From positions 2,841,901-2,905,900 of the forward strand of contig CM060125.1 of NCBI GenBank assembly GCA_030522415.1: 64,000 bases of DNA, read 5' to 3'. The translations under genes and the position numbers were made by a program. Numbering within the stretch: position 1 is the stretch's first letter; the number at the start of each line of letters is the position of its first letter. Under the pieces are notes generated by a model. It did no database searches, was not told the DNA's origin, and worked only from the letters and a program-made list of their open reading frames with translations. This DNA is from Channallabes apus (taxonomy: Eukaryota > Chordata > Actinopteri > Siluriformes > Clariidae). Positions 32,830 to 44,613 of this stretch are shown piece after piece.

Positions 32830-33620
32830 ATAATAAACTTAATTTTGGTTGATTTTAACCAACTTCACCAAACACCCAGAAACTAGACCTTGAAGGCAAA
32901 GAAATAGCACAAATACACATGGTCACCTGTTTTTATGGTTGTTTTCAGATGTTTCTATGACCAAAAAATAATAATAATATCCTCATTTTATGAGGTCTAT
33001 ATTTTTGCAACGTTATTCACATATTCTGATAGTGGTTAAAAATGTACCCTTTATAAAAGTAATTATAACTTTTGTCTTAACATTGTTCTAATTTGCTAAC
33101 TAATTAGTTGACCAGCTAACCGGCTAATTGATGATAGACAAGCTACTTTATTCTAACACTGAGTATAGCTGCTGTTCGTTTAACTTGTCTCGCTCATTTA
33201 CTGTAGGTTTAACTTGCAAGATTATCTTGTCCTCGCTAGCTTAGTTTCTCAAAGACAATACAGCTGTTACATTAAAAAATGGCTATGTGCACTGTGACAG
33301 GTGACCTTGTTTAAATGTTTACAAGTTTTGCCAAGAAAATAATAATTTACTGTACATTAAAGGTGGAGGACATGCACTAGATGTATCCACTAGAACATAA
33401 AAAGGTATCAACTGTACAGTAGGTTGTATCGAAGCTACTGTATCATGGATACTGGGTTTGTGGCAATTTAAAATGATTCAAAAGAGCTGGATTAGTGAAG
33501 CCAGTGAACCTTCCAGCGGATCACTACCAGCATGAATTACAAAGTTTTCTCCACATCAAGAACATTAGCTCTGGGACTTGAACACTCTGTGGGACTTAGT
33601 ACTTGCCTTTGTATTCTGAT

Positions 33621-33624
<4 letters not shown>
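32830..33624. other. AT-rich unique DNA, no gene seen
   Basis: No open frame or repeat end recognised. Confidence 0.45.

Positions 33625-33658
<34 letters not shown>
33625..33658. repeat. (TC)n microsatellite
   Basis: Perfect CT run of about 34 bases. Confidence 0.95.
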
Positions 33659-33659
<1 letters not shown>

Positions 33660-33661
<2 letters not shown>

Positions 33662-34369
33662 GTCTTTCTGAACATAACCATGTGCGCTTATGAAGCAAAT
33701 TTAAACTCTGCACCTTTCATGCCTGGTGACATTTTCTGTGTGACATCCAGCAAAGAAACGTGTTCGGCTGCTCGTCATTTCGTTATTCGTTCTCAGACAT
33801 CCCCTCTAGCTGTCACTGGTCAGGAGAGCTCGTTGATATTCTGAGGATGTGGTGCACTTCCCGTTTTTCCTGGAGCGCTCCAAGAGGCTTATCAAAACAG
33901 AGGGGACTTCATGGAATTACAAAAAAAAGGCAAGAAGTGCAAGAAGAAGGGGTTCTGTCATGTCCACTCAAAACACAGCAGTAGAGCAGCTGTGCTTTTC
34001 AGTGCAGACTGTGATAAGACATTCACAGGCAAACACTGAGTATGTGCAAAGAACAGACATATTAAAGCATAGTGAGTTCATGTCTGGATGTGGAAAATGT
34101 GAGCGCTAGTGAACATGCAGAAAAAGTATTCTGGTTTTGTTAAGCATATATTACTTAATTATGTTGAATTAGTTTAAGTTTGTAATCGGAAGCAATCATA
34201 CTGTATATCAAAGCAAATTTTCCCATAAGACATAATGGAAACTCATATATAATATATTATACACAACAGCCCCCTCCTCCTCATTCTCCTCCTCCTCTCC
34301 TCTCTCTATTCTAAAGTTCAGGTTAATTTGTTTTATTTTTACTTTATATTTTGTATTAATTATTTTATA

Positions 34370-34433
<64 letters not shown>

Positions 34434-35400
34434 TTTTATTCTTTACTCACACATACATGGTTGTAGTATATGTTATAGTAACCAGTATGCGCATGCACAG
34501 ATGTTGACTATATAAATGAGGAACACGTACTGAGACCGAGCAGGGGAGATGATTTCCCCACAATCCCACAATGCGAGTGTGAGAAGAACCACTGGCTCAG
34601 TTGGATGCTCGGCATACAAAGCATACTGTATACTGTACATTCTACTCGTATTTAAAGACCTCGCTCATTTATCAAGCTAAAATTTATTAACAATTTTTTG
34701 TTTGTCTTGTAAAACACTCTAAGTGACTCACAATCCAAGGTTTTACTGTTTTTTTTTTTTTTAAGTGGAAATTCTGCCCTTAATTTAAATATGTTGATAT
34801 ATCAATACTTTTTTTGTTGGTTGTTACAGAAAAGAAGCTGATTTACTGTTATACTGCAATATTTACTGCAATAATACTGATTATTTTTCTTAATCACCAA
34901 ATCCCTGTGTTTTATTCCTCTTGTTCCAATTAGTTAAGATGAGTGCCCAAATTGTTTTATCATGAATTAAAAGAAAAATGTTTACTTGGTGCACCTGCCA
35001 TGCCACGATAAGCTTACTTTCCAGTGTTCCGAACTGGAAGAGGGACAAACATGCACATATGTTGTGTTTGAAGTTCTCTGTTTAATATCAGTAATGAGAG
35101 CAATTTAACCATTTTGGCCAGGTGCCCTGTGTCACGTACGTTCCATACATTAAAAAAAAAAAATCATTAAAATGTAAGTCATACAAAGCTCCAGAGAAAG
35201 ACTTTGGGAAACACGTTAACAAAAAGGGGTTCCAGGGGACACAAGCTATTTGCACATATATTCGTCCTATAGGAAGTGCAACTATATAAGGAATCAGAAA
35301 AAAGAAAAAAAATTCAAAGCACAATGAGGGGGTGTTTTGTAGGCACAGGGTAATGGGAAAGTTCACACTTTTTCATTTATTAATGAATAAAACATTCATA
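33660..35400. other. No gene; contains (AT)n and poly-T at 34372-34438
   Basis: A 44-base AT run is followed directly by about 22 T. A CTC-rich stretch lies near 34268-34306. Open frames of 74-92 codons here show no known domain. Confidence 0.5.
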
Positions 35401-35401
35401 A

Positions 35402-35599
35402 GGTGGCATGGTGGTGTTGTGGTTAGCACTGCCGCCTTGCACCTCCAGGGTCCGGGTTCGATTTCTGTCTGGAGATTGCATGCTTGGTGGGCTTCCTCCC
35501 ACAGTCCATAGATAGATACTTTATTGATCCCGAAGGAAATTCCAGATATGCAGATTAAGCTAACCGGCATTCCTAAAATTGTCCCTGTAGTGTGTAAAT

Positions 35600-35665
<66 letters not shown>

Positions 35666-35740
35666 CCTGTGATGCATTGGCACCCCATCCAGGGTGTACC
35701 CCGCCTTGTGCCTTAAGCGGTATATACGATGGGTGATGAG
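35402..35740 (+). mobile_element. Main SINE family, with a foreign 36-base insert and GT expansion
   Basis: The head GGTGGCATGGTGGTGTTGTG, then TTAGCACTGCC and box B GGTTCGATTTC, are clear. The body is interrupted at 35511-35546 and the GT part has expanded to about 60 bases at 35604-35664. The flanks AAAACATTCATAA and AAAACTCATAAAA may be an eroded target duplication. Confidence 0.8.
35511..35546. mobile_element. Tiny LINE-tail fragment inside the SINE
   Basis: GATAGATACTTTATTGATCC, then CGAAGGAAATTCC, is the widely seen 3' tail text of a fish LINE. It splits the SINE words CACAGTCCA and ATGCAGATTA, which are adjacent in every other copy. Confidence 0.6.
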
Positions 35741-35745
35741 TGTAA

Positions 35746-35895
35746 AACTCATAAAATGTTATCCTGTATCATATTCCATTTTTTTACTATAAATTCTATG
35801 TTGTGTAATGTTGTGAGCTAGTTCCTGTTATCACTTATGTTACAGCAGCTACTGTACAGTTTTCAGTCTTTGGGTAAAGCCTAAGTTTAAGTGTT
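35746..35895. other. Short unassigned spacer
   Basis: AT-rich DNA between the SINE and the hAT target site. Confidence 0.4.
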
Positions 35896-35903
35896 GTTGT
35901 AAA

Positions 35904-36083
35904 CAGTGTTGGATGTAACGTGTTACAAAGTAACGGGTTAGAGTACTTGGATTACTTTTTGATATAACGAGTATCTAACGCCATTTAAGTTAAATTTAGT
36001 TATTTAGTTATTAGTATTTAGTTATTTAGTCATTATAATGTAATCCGTTATTCAAACAATTTTGTAATCCGTGAGCCAGACAG

Positions 36084-36126
<43 letters not shown>

Positions 36127-36536
36127 GTATGTGTGTGAAAGTCGTCCTACAAGCCCCGCCCCCGATAACCCGCCCCCTCTGTTATTCCTGCTGTTATACC
36201 CCTATCTCACCAATACGGTTTGACTATGAGAGAACCGACACGCGGAAAGATAGAAACCTAATCACGCCGCCAAAACTCACGGTGAATCATGATTAACTGT
36301 ACTTACGGCCACCGCGCAAAACCGGGTAGGTGAGATAGGGCTATTAGTAGTTAACAGATTATCGGCCAAACTTCACTGAGTGATGATGGTAGAATACTGT
36401 AATTATAAAGGTCTTGACTAAAACAACATGCATGAGGAATCACAAAGGAGTTTTCATTTTCTGCAAGTAACACAGTTGAAGACAGTTATTTTGTAATGTA
36501 ATTATTTACTTTAAAAAGTAACGTCCCCCAACACTG
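35904..36536. mobile_element. Nonautonomous hAT element, 633 bp, with 8-bp target duplication
   Basis: The ends CAGTGTTGGATGTAACG and AACGTCCCCCAACACTG are imperfect inverted repeats. GTTGTAAA (35896-35903) and GTTATAAA (36537-36544) are the target copies with one difference. It contains a GT microsatellite at 36085-36122 and no transposase. Confidence 0.88.
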
Positions 36537-36544
36537 GTTATAAA

Positions 36545-37330
36545 CATTATGGAATATAAAATAAATGACCACACCATTCATATACTCACACACTGATTTT
36601 TTTTCCCCCTATGCATACTAGTTTTAGGGGTGTGTGTAGTAATATTGAGTAAAAGATATATTAAATTGATTCCATTCTGATTCACACCGGAGTTTCATTT
36701 CCATTATACTGTCAAAATGTTTGATGAAGGAAATGACTGTCCTGCACTCTCTTATGAATATATATTCACACGGAAACGTTTCATTTCCTTTACATATTTA
36801 ATTTCTATTATTTCTGTCCTTCATAAAGTATTAACTCGCTGTTACTCTCTAAGGCATTGAATGTGGCCAAGATGTGGAAACGTCATGTTCGCTAGCCGTT
36901 CTTTCAGAGCTGTGCTTTATGTACATCACACTCAATCACAAGCACTGATTGACATGACAGCTTTCTGTCGGCCCCCTTCCCTGAGACCTCTCTTGCCACT
37001 TTAATGAGCCTCTTGAGCTTTTTTCTCCCCTTTACTCTAAACCAAATGCTCTGTAGAAAAGGCGCTGAATAAGTTCAATGTCTTGGTGGGTGATTGTGGA
37101 CGGAAAGGTAGCAGACAGACAGGCCAGGGTGGAAAGCTGCTTCACTCCCCCTGCTCTCCAATGTGAACGGCATCATGAAGTGTTGCTGGATGGTAGCAGC
37201 ACACGTCAGTGGATGAGGTCACCTGCTTTACAAGCCTCTGGGATTAATTTAGGCTTTAGCAGTTCCCAGTGATCTGACAGGATCTGTAGGGATGGAGAAT
37301 CGAATGACAGCTGGGAAAATGGGCAAAGGA
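36545..37330. other. Unique DNA; candidate conserved island at 36850-37330
   Basis: The right part is balanced, complex DNA with GATTAATTTAGG and TTGATTGACATGACAG-like homeodomain and MEIS words near 36938-36961 and 37241. A 64-codon frame at 37078 shows no domain. Confidence 0.3.
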
Positions 37331-37944
37331 TTCTAGTATTTCAATCGAAAGCTGATATATAGCTTATACAGTAGCTCCCAGACATGTTTAGAGTCTCAAA
37401 TAGATTTGCTAATCTAGTTTCTGATGCTGAGTTTTGTGTGTGTGTTATGAATAGAACTCTGCTTGTCATGGCCGTTGACCAGGTGGTTACTTTGTGGTGT
37501 GTAAGTTCTTATTGGACAATGATTATTTTATTATAACGCACTTCTGCAGAGGTGTTGGACCATGATCAGCAGTATATTGCACCTGAATCAAAGCCTCTGA
37601 CACTACGTGTACAAACCGTCTTGTCATCAGAGACTTCGGATAAGCCCTGGGCTAAGAGTTTATTTTCCGATGTCATTTTACATTATAGTAATACATCATC
37701 AATGTACACATATGGATTTTTATTTAACAGTAAAAAAAAATTGCCATGTTGACATTTTTACAAATTTCTGCTTCCCTAGTCTTCATTATGCAGTTAACAT
37801 TATCTGGAAGCTGACTGAATTAACTTTTTATGATTTGCCGTCACCTACCACTGGATTGGCATCTGGAAATCCAGTTCATGTGGAGGAATCTTTTTAAAAA
37901 CAGATGGGTAAACGCTTTTATACAGAAGTAGTTATAGAATAAAA

Positions 37945-38000
<56 letters not shown>

Positions 38001-38520
38001 AAAGCTACAGTTTGAATCCATATAGCCTGCACCGACATCAGACTTACAGTATGAAGGGCATATAAAACTATAAAAATGTCAGTTAGTCAGATTTTGAGTC
38101 ATATACAGTATACAGGTTTTTCACAAAAGCCAAAATATTATGTAATATACTGTTGTTTTCATCATATCAGTGTCATTTTTATATTATTTTTCAAAAGTCT
38201 ATGAATCCACACTCCTCAGTTTTGTCACAATTAAATAAATCAGCCTGGAATTGTGTGACTAAGTAAATAAGCAATTTATGTTCAGTTTCTCCTCAGTAGC
38301 TGATGACAGTACCTTATCATCAAAGGACTTTGACTGGTGAAGAAACTAAATATGCAGTGACATGCCAACATGGCCAAAAAAGAAAGCATGTAATTATCTT
38401 GTTTCTTGGCTTCAACATTTTCCAAATGTCTATCAAACACATTAAGTTCAATAACAGCAGCTGTATTTTGGCCAAGCTGGTAGTTTTGCTTCACTGTATT
38501 CACAGTAAGAAGTGATGCTC
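37331..38520. other. No gene; (AAT)n at 37949-37995
   Basis: AT-rich with a trinucleotide AAT run of about 47 bases. Small frames only. Confidence 0.5.
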
Positions 38521-38525
38521 AGTTA

Positions 38526-39204
38526 CAGTGGCTTGCAAAAATATTCGGCCCCCTTGAACTTTTCCGCATTTTGTCACATTACAGCCACAAACATGAAACA
38601 ATTTCATTGGAATTCCACGTGAAAGACCAATACAAAGTGGTGTACATGTGAGAAGTGGAACGAAAATCATACATGATGCCAAACATTTTTTACAAATAAA
38701 TAACTGCAAAGTGGGGTGTAATTATTCAGCCCACTTTGGTTTGAGTGCAGTCAGTTGCCCATAGACATTGCCTGATGAGTGCTAATGACTAAATAACTCA
38801 CAGGCCGAACAAGGAGAGTGCTGATCAGAAATGCAGCCAAGAGGCCCATGGTGACTCTGGACGAGCTGCAGAGATCTACAGCTCAGGTGGGGGAATCTGT
38901 CCATAGGACAACTATTAGTCGTGTACTGCACAAAGTTGGCCTTTATGGAAGAGTGGCAAGAAGAAAGCCATTGTTAACAGAAAACCATAAGAAGTCCCGT
39001 GGAACATGTGGAAGAAGGTGCTCTGATCAGATGAGACCATAATGGAACTTTATGGCCAAAATGCAAAACGCTATGTGTGGCGGAAAACTAACACTGCACA
39101 TCACTCTGAACACACCATCCCCACTGTCAAATATGGTGGTGGCAGCATCATGCTCTGGGGTGCTTCTCTTCAGCAGGGACAGGGGTGCTGGTCAGAGTTG
39201 TTTG
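38526..39204 (+). mobile_element. Tc1-like element, internally deleted and right-truncated
   Basis: It starts CAGTGGCTTGCAAAAATATT just after TA (38524-38525). The left repeat is intact to about 38730. A deletion near 38800 then joins the leader to the middle of the transposase. That pseudogene (38818-39200) reads MLIRNAAKRPMVTLDELQRS, the C-terminal part of the DNA-binding domain, then after frame changes MELYGQNAKRYVWRK and KYGGGSIMLWGA. It lacks the N-terminus, the second D and the E. The element is the same family as 6492-6784. Confidence 0.88.
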
Positions 39205-39275
39205 CGCGCGGCCAAAAAATGTGCGCCGGCCCACCGAGCATTGCCCGGTATGCCCTATGGTCAGTCCAGGCCTGA
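39205..39275. mobile_element. End fragment of an unidentified DNA element
   Basis: GCCCGGTATGCCCTATGGTC, then AGTCCAGGCCTG, looks like a hAT-style terminus (inverse CAGGCCTGGACTGACC). It replaces the right side of the Tc1 copy. The other end was not found. Confidence 0.45.
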
Positions 39276-39324
39276 TTACAAGTAAATGCTATAAATAAAT
39301 ATTTTCTGATTTGTAAAGATATTA

Positions 39325-39696
39325 GGCGGCACGGTGGTGTAGTGGTTAGCACTGTCGCCTTGCACCTCCAGGGTCCGGGTTCGATTCCCGGCCAGGCTCG
39401 ATTCCCCTCTCTGTGTGTATGGAGTTTGCATGTTCTCCCCGTGCTTGGTGGGTTTCCTCCGGGTACTCCGGTTTCCTCCCACAGTCCAAAGACATGCAGA
39501 TTAGGCTAATTGGCGTTCCCAAATTGACCATAGTGTATGAATGAGTGTGTGTGTGTGTGTGTGCTGCGATGGATTGGCACGCTGTCCAGGGTGTACCCTG
39601 CCTCGTGCCCTGAGTCTCCTGGGATAGGCTCCAGGTCCCCCACGACCCTAAATACAGGATAAAGCGGTATAGAAGATGAATGAATGAATGAATGAA
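39325..39696 (+). mobile_element. Main SINE family, complete reference copy
   Basis: A tRNA-derived SINE. Box A TGGTGTAGTGG is at 39335-39345 and box B GGTTCGATTCC at 39378-39388, so RNA polymerase III could transcribe it. A conserved centre (TTTCCTCCCACAGTCCAAAG), a GT tract, GGGATAGGCTCCAGG and a GAAT tail follow. An exact 12-base target duplication GTAAAGATATTA flanks it (39313-39324 and 39697-39708), so it was copied by a LINE enzyme fairly recently. Twelve other copies or pieces are in this window. The family name is not assigned; the layout resembles DANA-like fish SINEs. Confidence 0.95.
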
Positions 39697-39734
39697 GTAA
39701 AGATATTACTGATTGAGTTTGAGTGTTTAAATTG

Positions 39735-40303
39735 AGTGTTAAAAAAAATTATAGATATGACATCACTGTGCAGCGACTGGCTCACTAGTTATTGCTACAG
39801 CGCACAACTGCACGTGAAAACCGCAACTGCCGAGATGGATAAATTTGTTATTCGCAAATTTAAAAATGTTGAGGAAATTGTTTGCCTGAGTCACCGTAAC
39901 CGTGTACATCGGCCAAGCAAAAGAGCAAGACAGACCCGTCAGACCAAAGTAGGAAACGTCGGAAATATGAGGAAGAATTCTTAAAGTGCAGTCAGTATCA
40001 GTAAGTTGCGGTAGCAACCGAATACACAAGTTGTCCCGTGCAGCAGTGGATGTACTGCTTCAATGTGGATCTACATATTTGTGTGAGCAGTATTTTTCCG
40101 CTGTTACATATAAAAAATAAATACAGCTCACGTCATGATGTGGAAGATGATATGCGGGTAGCTGTATCCACCATCAGGCCACGAATGAAGCTTTTGTGCT
40201 GCTTATGTTTATTTCTTGTTTTTGATAGTGGGGATCGCGAGATCTTGTTGATCTTCAATTAGGGGTCGCTGGCAGGAAAGTTTGGGAACCACTGCTCTAA
40301 ACG
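39735..40303 (+). pseudogene. hAT (ZBED-like) transposase gene, centre deleted
   Basis: A start at 39835 gives MDKFVIRKFKNVEEIVCL and, one frame over, RKRRKYEEEFL, the N-terminus of ZBED/SCAND3-like hAT transposases. The middle is missing. Near 40080-40190 the C-terminal dimerisation region appears as CEQYFSAVTYKK, then NKYSSRHDVEDDMRVAVSTI in the next frame. The right end, GTTTGGGAACCACTG at 40288-40302, is the inverse of a CAGTGGTTCCCAAAC hAT terminus. The left terminus is not found. The element has lost the catalytic RNase-H fold. Confidence 0.8.
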
Positions 40304-41108
40304 AGCTATTAACCTAATCATCTGAATCAACTAATTAACTCTAAACACCTGCAAAAGATTCTTGAGGCTTTTAAAAACTCCCAGCCTGGTTCATTACTCA
40401 AAACCACAATCATGGGCAAGACTGCCGACTTCCCGGGGAGAGGGAAATGCCAAAATGCCTGAAGTCCAGTGTCAAGTACCCACAGTCAGTGATGGTCTGG
40501 GGTGCCATGTCAGCTGCTGGTGTTGGTCCACTGTGTTTTATCAAGGGCAGGGTCAATGCAGCTAGCTATCAGGAGATTTTGGAGCACTTCATGCTTCCAT
40601 CTGCTGAAAAGCTTTATGGAGATGAAGATTTCATTTTTCAGCACGACCTGGCACCTGCTCACAGGGCCAAAACCACTGGTAAATGGTTTACTGACCATGG
40701 TATTACTGTGCTCAATTGGCCTGCCAACTCTCCTGACCTGAACCCCATAGAGAATCTGTGGGATATTGTGAAGAGAAAGTTGAGAGACACAAGACACAAG
40801 AATCTGCAAAAGGATTCCCGACCAAGTATTGAGTGCAGAACTGAATATAATTATTTGAAGGTTGACTTTTTTTGTATTAAAAACACTTTTCTTTTATTGG
40901 TCAGATGAAATATGCAAATTTTATGACATAGGGATTTTGGGTTTTCATGAGCTGTATGCCACAATCATCAATATTAAAACAATAAAAGGCTTGAACTACT
41001 TCAGTTTGTGTGTAATGAATCTAAAATATATGAAAGTCTAATGTTTATCAGTACATTACAGAAAATAATGATCTTTATCACAATATGCTAATTTTTGAGA
41101 AGGACCTG
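40304..41108 (+). mobile_element. Tc1-like element, left end lost, centre deleted
   Basis: It begins CTCTAAACGAGCTATTAACC, the untranslated leader of a Tc1 family whose left repeat should lie just upstream but is replaced by a hAT end. The right repeat ends GAGAAGGACCTG followed by TA (41109-41110) and is the inverse of 699-845. An internal deletion near 40432 removes the binding domain. Confidence 0.9.
40447..40908 (+). pseudogene. Tc1 transposase C-terminal half
   Basis: The frame holds KYPQSVMVWGAMSAAGVGPL, FQHDLAPAHRAKTTGKW with the second catalytic D, and NSPDLNPIENLWDIVKRKLR with the catalytic E, at DD34E spacing. The first D and the helix-turn-helix domain are deleted. After KNLQKDSRPSIE the reading runs into the 3' untranslated repeat, where the intact protein should continue further. 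It cannot be catalytic. Confidence 0.9.
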
Positions 41109-41110
41109 TA

Positions 41111-42490
41111 TATATTTTTTATCATTATTATTGGAACTAAATCAGTACTATTATCATACTAAATTGCAAACTTAAATTACCAGAAACACATTTGCAGGCT
41201 GACTTAAGAAATACACACTTATATAACCCAAACAATTTTGATAAAATATGTGTACACAGTGTGTACAAGGCTAAACCTGGCAATAAAAACTATACACAAT
41301 AACCTCATACTGTAGTTCTGGAAACAAAAGCACATGACAGGGTTAAAAACTTTTGTAGCTCTATTCCTTTTTCCTCTTCACGTAAATAACAGTATCTCTA
41401 CAAAAGTACCAGACTCAGATAGAGGGAACAATGGAATTGTACATTAGATATGATTTTTATGTTAATATAATTCACATTTGACTTTTTAAATTTTATAAAG
41501 TACTTTTATAAATATAACATTACCAATTATAAGGTGAAAAGACCTAGTTCTAAGGTTACAGAGCTTTCAGAAAATGTTTAATGATTTAGGCCTGGTGCTA
41601 AACTGGAGGCCATAAGCATCTGTTACTTATTAGCAGCGTTACCCGCATAGCTACAGAGGTGAACATCTGCAATGTAGTATTCATGAAGAAATATTTAGTT
41701 GTTTGATGCAATATTCAGGAGCTCATTTTAAGCTTGGCAGGATCTAGTCTTGCACAGTCTGTTAACAATTTTAATGGCATAAATCACTTTTTTGTTGCAC
41801 TTTTTAAAATGGTGTTTACTGTTTTGCTTTTTTTAATGGTGACCACACCAGATGTGCTTCAGGTGGATCAGTTATGGTCAACTTTTCATAAAAAAAATAA
41901 ATAATAAAAACAGCTCGAACGACATCATGCAGCACTGATGTGATAAAACAATGTTATGCAAGTTGTGCTCAGAAGCTGAACTGCAAATATCCACTTTCAT
42001 GATTCGAATACAAAAAGTGCATCCATGCAAAGCAAACAAGTCTGATGAAATCAGCTCCAGTATCTCTTCTGCTCAAGAGCTTATTATAAAGCCCTTCAGA
42101 TGCTCTGGAGCAGAAAAGTTTGAAAGTGTGGCTCTGTTGCTCTGCAGGACTAGCGTACAGTATCTCTATTTCCCACTAAGCAGCACCTGATTGATTATAC
42201 GCATTCCACAGGATGCGCTTACTTCCCTGAGGAGAACAGGAGTGTATATCTTCTCATTTTCATCTCTGTGCCTTGTTTAAAATTCTCCTCACGATTTCTT
42301 ACTATGTTAACACCTGTAGCATCAGGCATGAGCATGCATGGATCATTAACCTTTGTAGTCCATGTTATCCTTGAGAAAAATCTTCCCTTTTTCACTTCTT
42401 ATGCTGTTTTTTCCCCTCTTTACCCAAGCACTAGTATTTTACCACCTTGAACCTTTCCACATTTTGAAGGGGAAAATCTGATCCTGGAAA
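41111..42490. other. Unique DNA, no gene seen
   Basis: AT-rich to 41900, then more balanced to 42430. No recognised element or domain. Confidence 0.45.
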
Positions 42491-42494
42491 ATTG

Positions 42495-42681
42495 ACAAAT
42501 AACTTGTCTCCAACTTGCACAGGAGACACAACTGTCTGTGGAAACTGTACACACCATCATTCACGAACACCATTTGCACATTACAGGAACTCAGCTGGAA
42601 GTTATTGCCACTACCCATTAACAGTCCTGACCTCACTCCAAGCCATTTCCACATGCTTGGTCTAGTAAATGAGTTCCTGGG
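42495..42681 (+). pseudogene. Small mariner transposase relic
   Basis: Near 42515-42575 one frame reads TQLSVETVHTIIHEHHLHIT, like the end of the mariner helix-turn-helix domain. After a deletion comes INSPDLTPSHFHMLGLVNEF, like the region of the third catalytic residue. The catalytic middle is missing. Confidence 0.6.
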
Positions 42682-42985
42682 AGCCGATTCCCGGCTAGGT
42701 TCGATTCCCATCTCTGTGTGCATGGAGTTTGCATGTTCTCCCCATGCTTGGTGGGATTCCTCTGGGTACTCCAGTTTTTTTCCCACAGTCCAAAGACATG
42801 GAGGTTAGGCCAATAAGCATTCCCAAACTACCCGTAGTGTGTAAATGAGTGTGTGAATGTCCTGCGATAGAAGTACAAGGTGTACTCTGCCTTGGGGCCC
42901 TACTGTACAGTAAGTCTCCTGGAATAGGCTCCATGACCCTATATGCATTATAAAGCGGTATAACGATGAGTAAGTGAGTGAGTGA
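42682..42985 (+). mobile_element. Main SINE family, 5'-truncated
   Basis: It begins at GATTCCCGGCTAGG, inside the head, and continues through TTGCATGTTCTCCCCATGC, GTCCAAAGACATG and AGGCTCCATGACCC to a GAGT-rich tail. Box A is lost. Its junction with the mariner relic is direct. Confidence 0.85.
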
Positions 42986-43890
42986 GAGTGAGTATTCTGT
43001 GCAATCAATAGTCCCGGTTTGACTTGAACATTCGTTGTACGCCTTATAAAGCTCTATTCTGATTGATACCCTTCCAAGAATTTGTCCTGTACTTGTCTCT
43101 CATATTTTAGCAGATTTTATTGTACTATTTCTCTTCTAACTTTACCATAGATTTCTACTGGATGTATAAGGGTATTAAACAAACATCCACATTTAAAAGA
43201 TTTTCCTAGGTAATGTTCTCTGCAAACAAATTGGGACTCATGAAAAATGGCGATTTTCTCCTGTCTCTGAGGACTGTGATGGTTCACTGATAAGGCTCAT
43301 TCTTTGACTATTCAAATTCAACTCTAGCCAAATAAGGACCATCGCTCATTTTACGTGAACTGTGCAATTTGTATTTGTTCATATCCAGTTTTTGTTCAAA
43401 GAACCAAAATGGCATTTTTAAATAAGCTTAACAGAGAAGCTGTGTAATTTAATTAAAACGCTTCAGTGGAAATTATGGAGGCGAGGTATAAAAAATTCTG
43501 CTCAAAATATAAATGTTTATGCTTTGAGCCACTTTGGAGCAGAAATATTTGTGTCTTCGTGGTGAGTCATATAATCTGAGTCACTGAAAAAAGTCCTATT
43601 TCCTACTGTCCTTATATGCGCATCATGATTTTAGTAAATCCACCTTATCTATTTTTTCTTCTGCGGCGTATGTGTGTGTGTGTTGTGTGTTTCTGGGTAA
43701 ACAGGGTGGAGCTTATTTACATTGCTAATCAGCCAATCGCTTGATCATAAAGTATAATTAATAGTTAAAGTCTTTCTTCAAAACAACATATTGCTTACTT
43801 GTATACTGTGTACTACACACTATCTACACTGTGTACTCCATGTACAGTATCTACAGGATAGCAAAAGTGGGTTTAAGGAAGTATAAAAAT
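42986..43890. other. No gene seen
   Basis: AT-rich unique DNA with a short GT run near 43671-43690. Confidence 0.45.
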
Positions 43891-43893
43891 GTT

Positions 43894-44273
43894 CATTCAT
43901 TCATCTTCCATAATGCTTTATCCTCTATTCAGGGTCGCGGGGACCTGGAGCCTATCCCAGGAGGCTTAGGGCACAAGGCGGGTTACACCCTGGACAGGGT
44001 GCCAATCCATCACAGGGCACACACACACACACACTCATACACACATTTACACACTCATTCACACACTACGGTCAATTTTGGAAACACCAATTAGCCTAAC
44101 CTGCATGTCTTTGGACTGTGGGAGGAAACCGGTGTACCCGGAGGAAACCCACCAAGCACGAGGAGAACATGCAAACTCCATGCACACAGAGACGGGAATC
44201 GAGCCTGGCTGGGGAATCGAACCCAGAACCTGGAGGTGCAAGGCGACAGTGCTAACCACTACACCACCGTGCC
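43894..44273 (-). mobile_element. Main SINE family, complete, exact 12-bp target duplication
   Basis: Head at the right (inverse box B GGAATCGAACC near 44213), ATTC tail at the left. TATAAAAATGTT flanks both sides (43882-43893 and 44274-44285) without a mismatch, so the insertion is young. Confidence 0.95.
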
Positions 44274-44285
44274 TATAAAAATGTT

Positions 44286-44411
44286 GTTAAATGAAACAAC
44301 TATCATAAATATCTCATCTTCACAGCCAGTTAGCAATTAATTTTCACATTTGATATACAATGATCAGAATAATATTACAATAATAAAACATTATACCCAG
44401 TATGGTGTAGG
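44286..44411. other. Short AT-rich spacer
   Basis: Between a SINE and the decayed left end of hAT copy B. Confidence 0.4.
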
Positions 44412-44613
44412 CTTCCCTTGCGGGCCAAATGCAGGTAAAATTCGGCTGTGGCGGGTAATATTTTTAGTATCACTAGCCACTTTGGCGGGTAGTTTATTCT
44501 TTGATATGACAATATATTTTTCTTGTAGTTTTCTCTAAAGTCATCCGATATAATAAACGCATTGCAACGTAATATTACGCGCATAAAACGCATATGTTAA
44601 AACGCACACACAC

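Noticed and set aside
32606..32852. Frames within SINE copies (for example GLNPSQARFPS and similar at several sites)
   Set aside because: They recur in every SINE copy and are by-products of the repeat.
33725..34110. Exon after TGTGACATCCAG at 33738-33749
   Set aside because: Weak pyrimidine tract, no donor, peptide without similarity that I recognise.
37078..37272. Possible exon in 37078-37272
   Set aside because: No acceptor and donor pair fits the frame, and the peptide is not recognised.
39335..39400. Functional tRNA gene
   Set aside because: Boxes A and B are present, but the stretch lacks a tRNA cloverleaf and acceptor stem and is the head of a repeated SINE.
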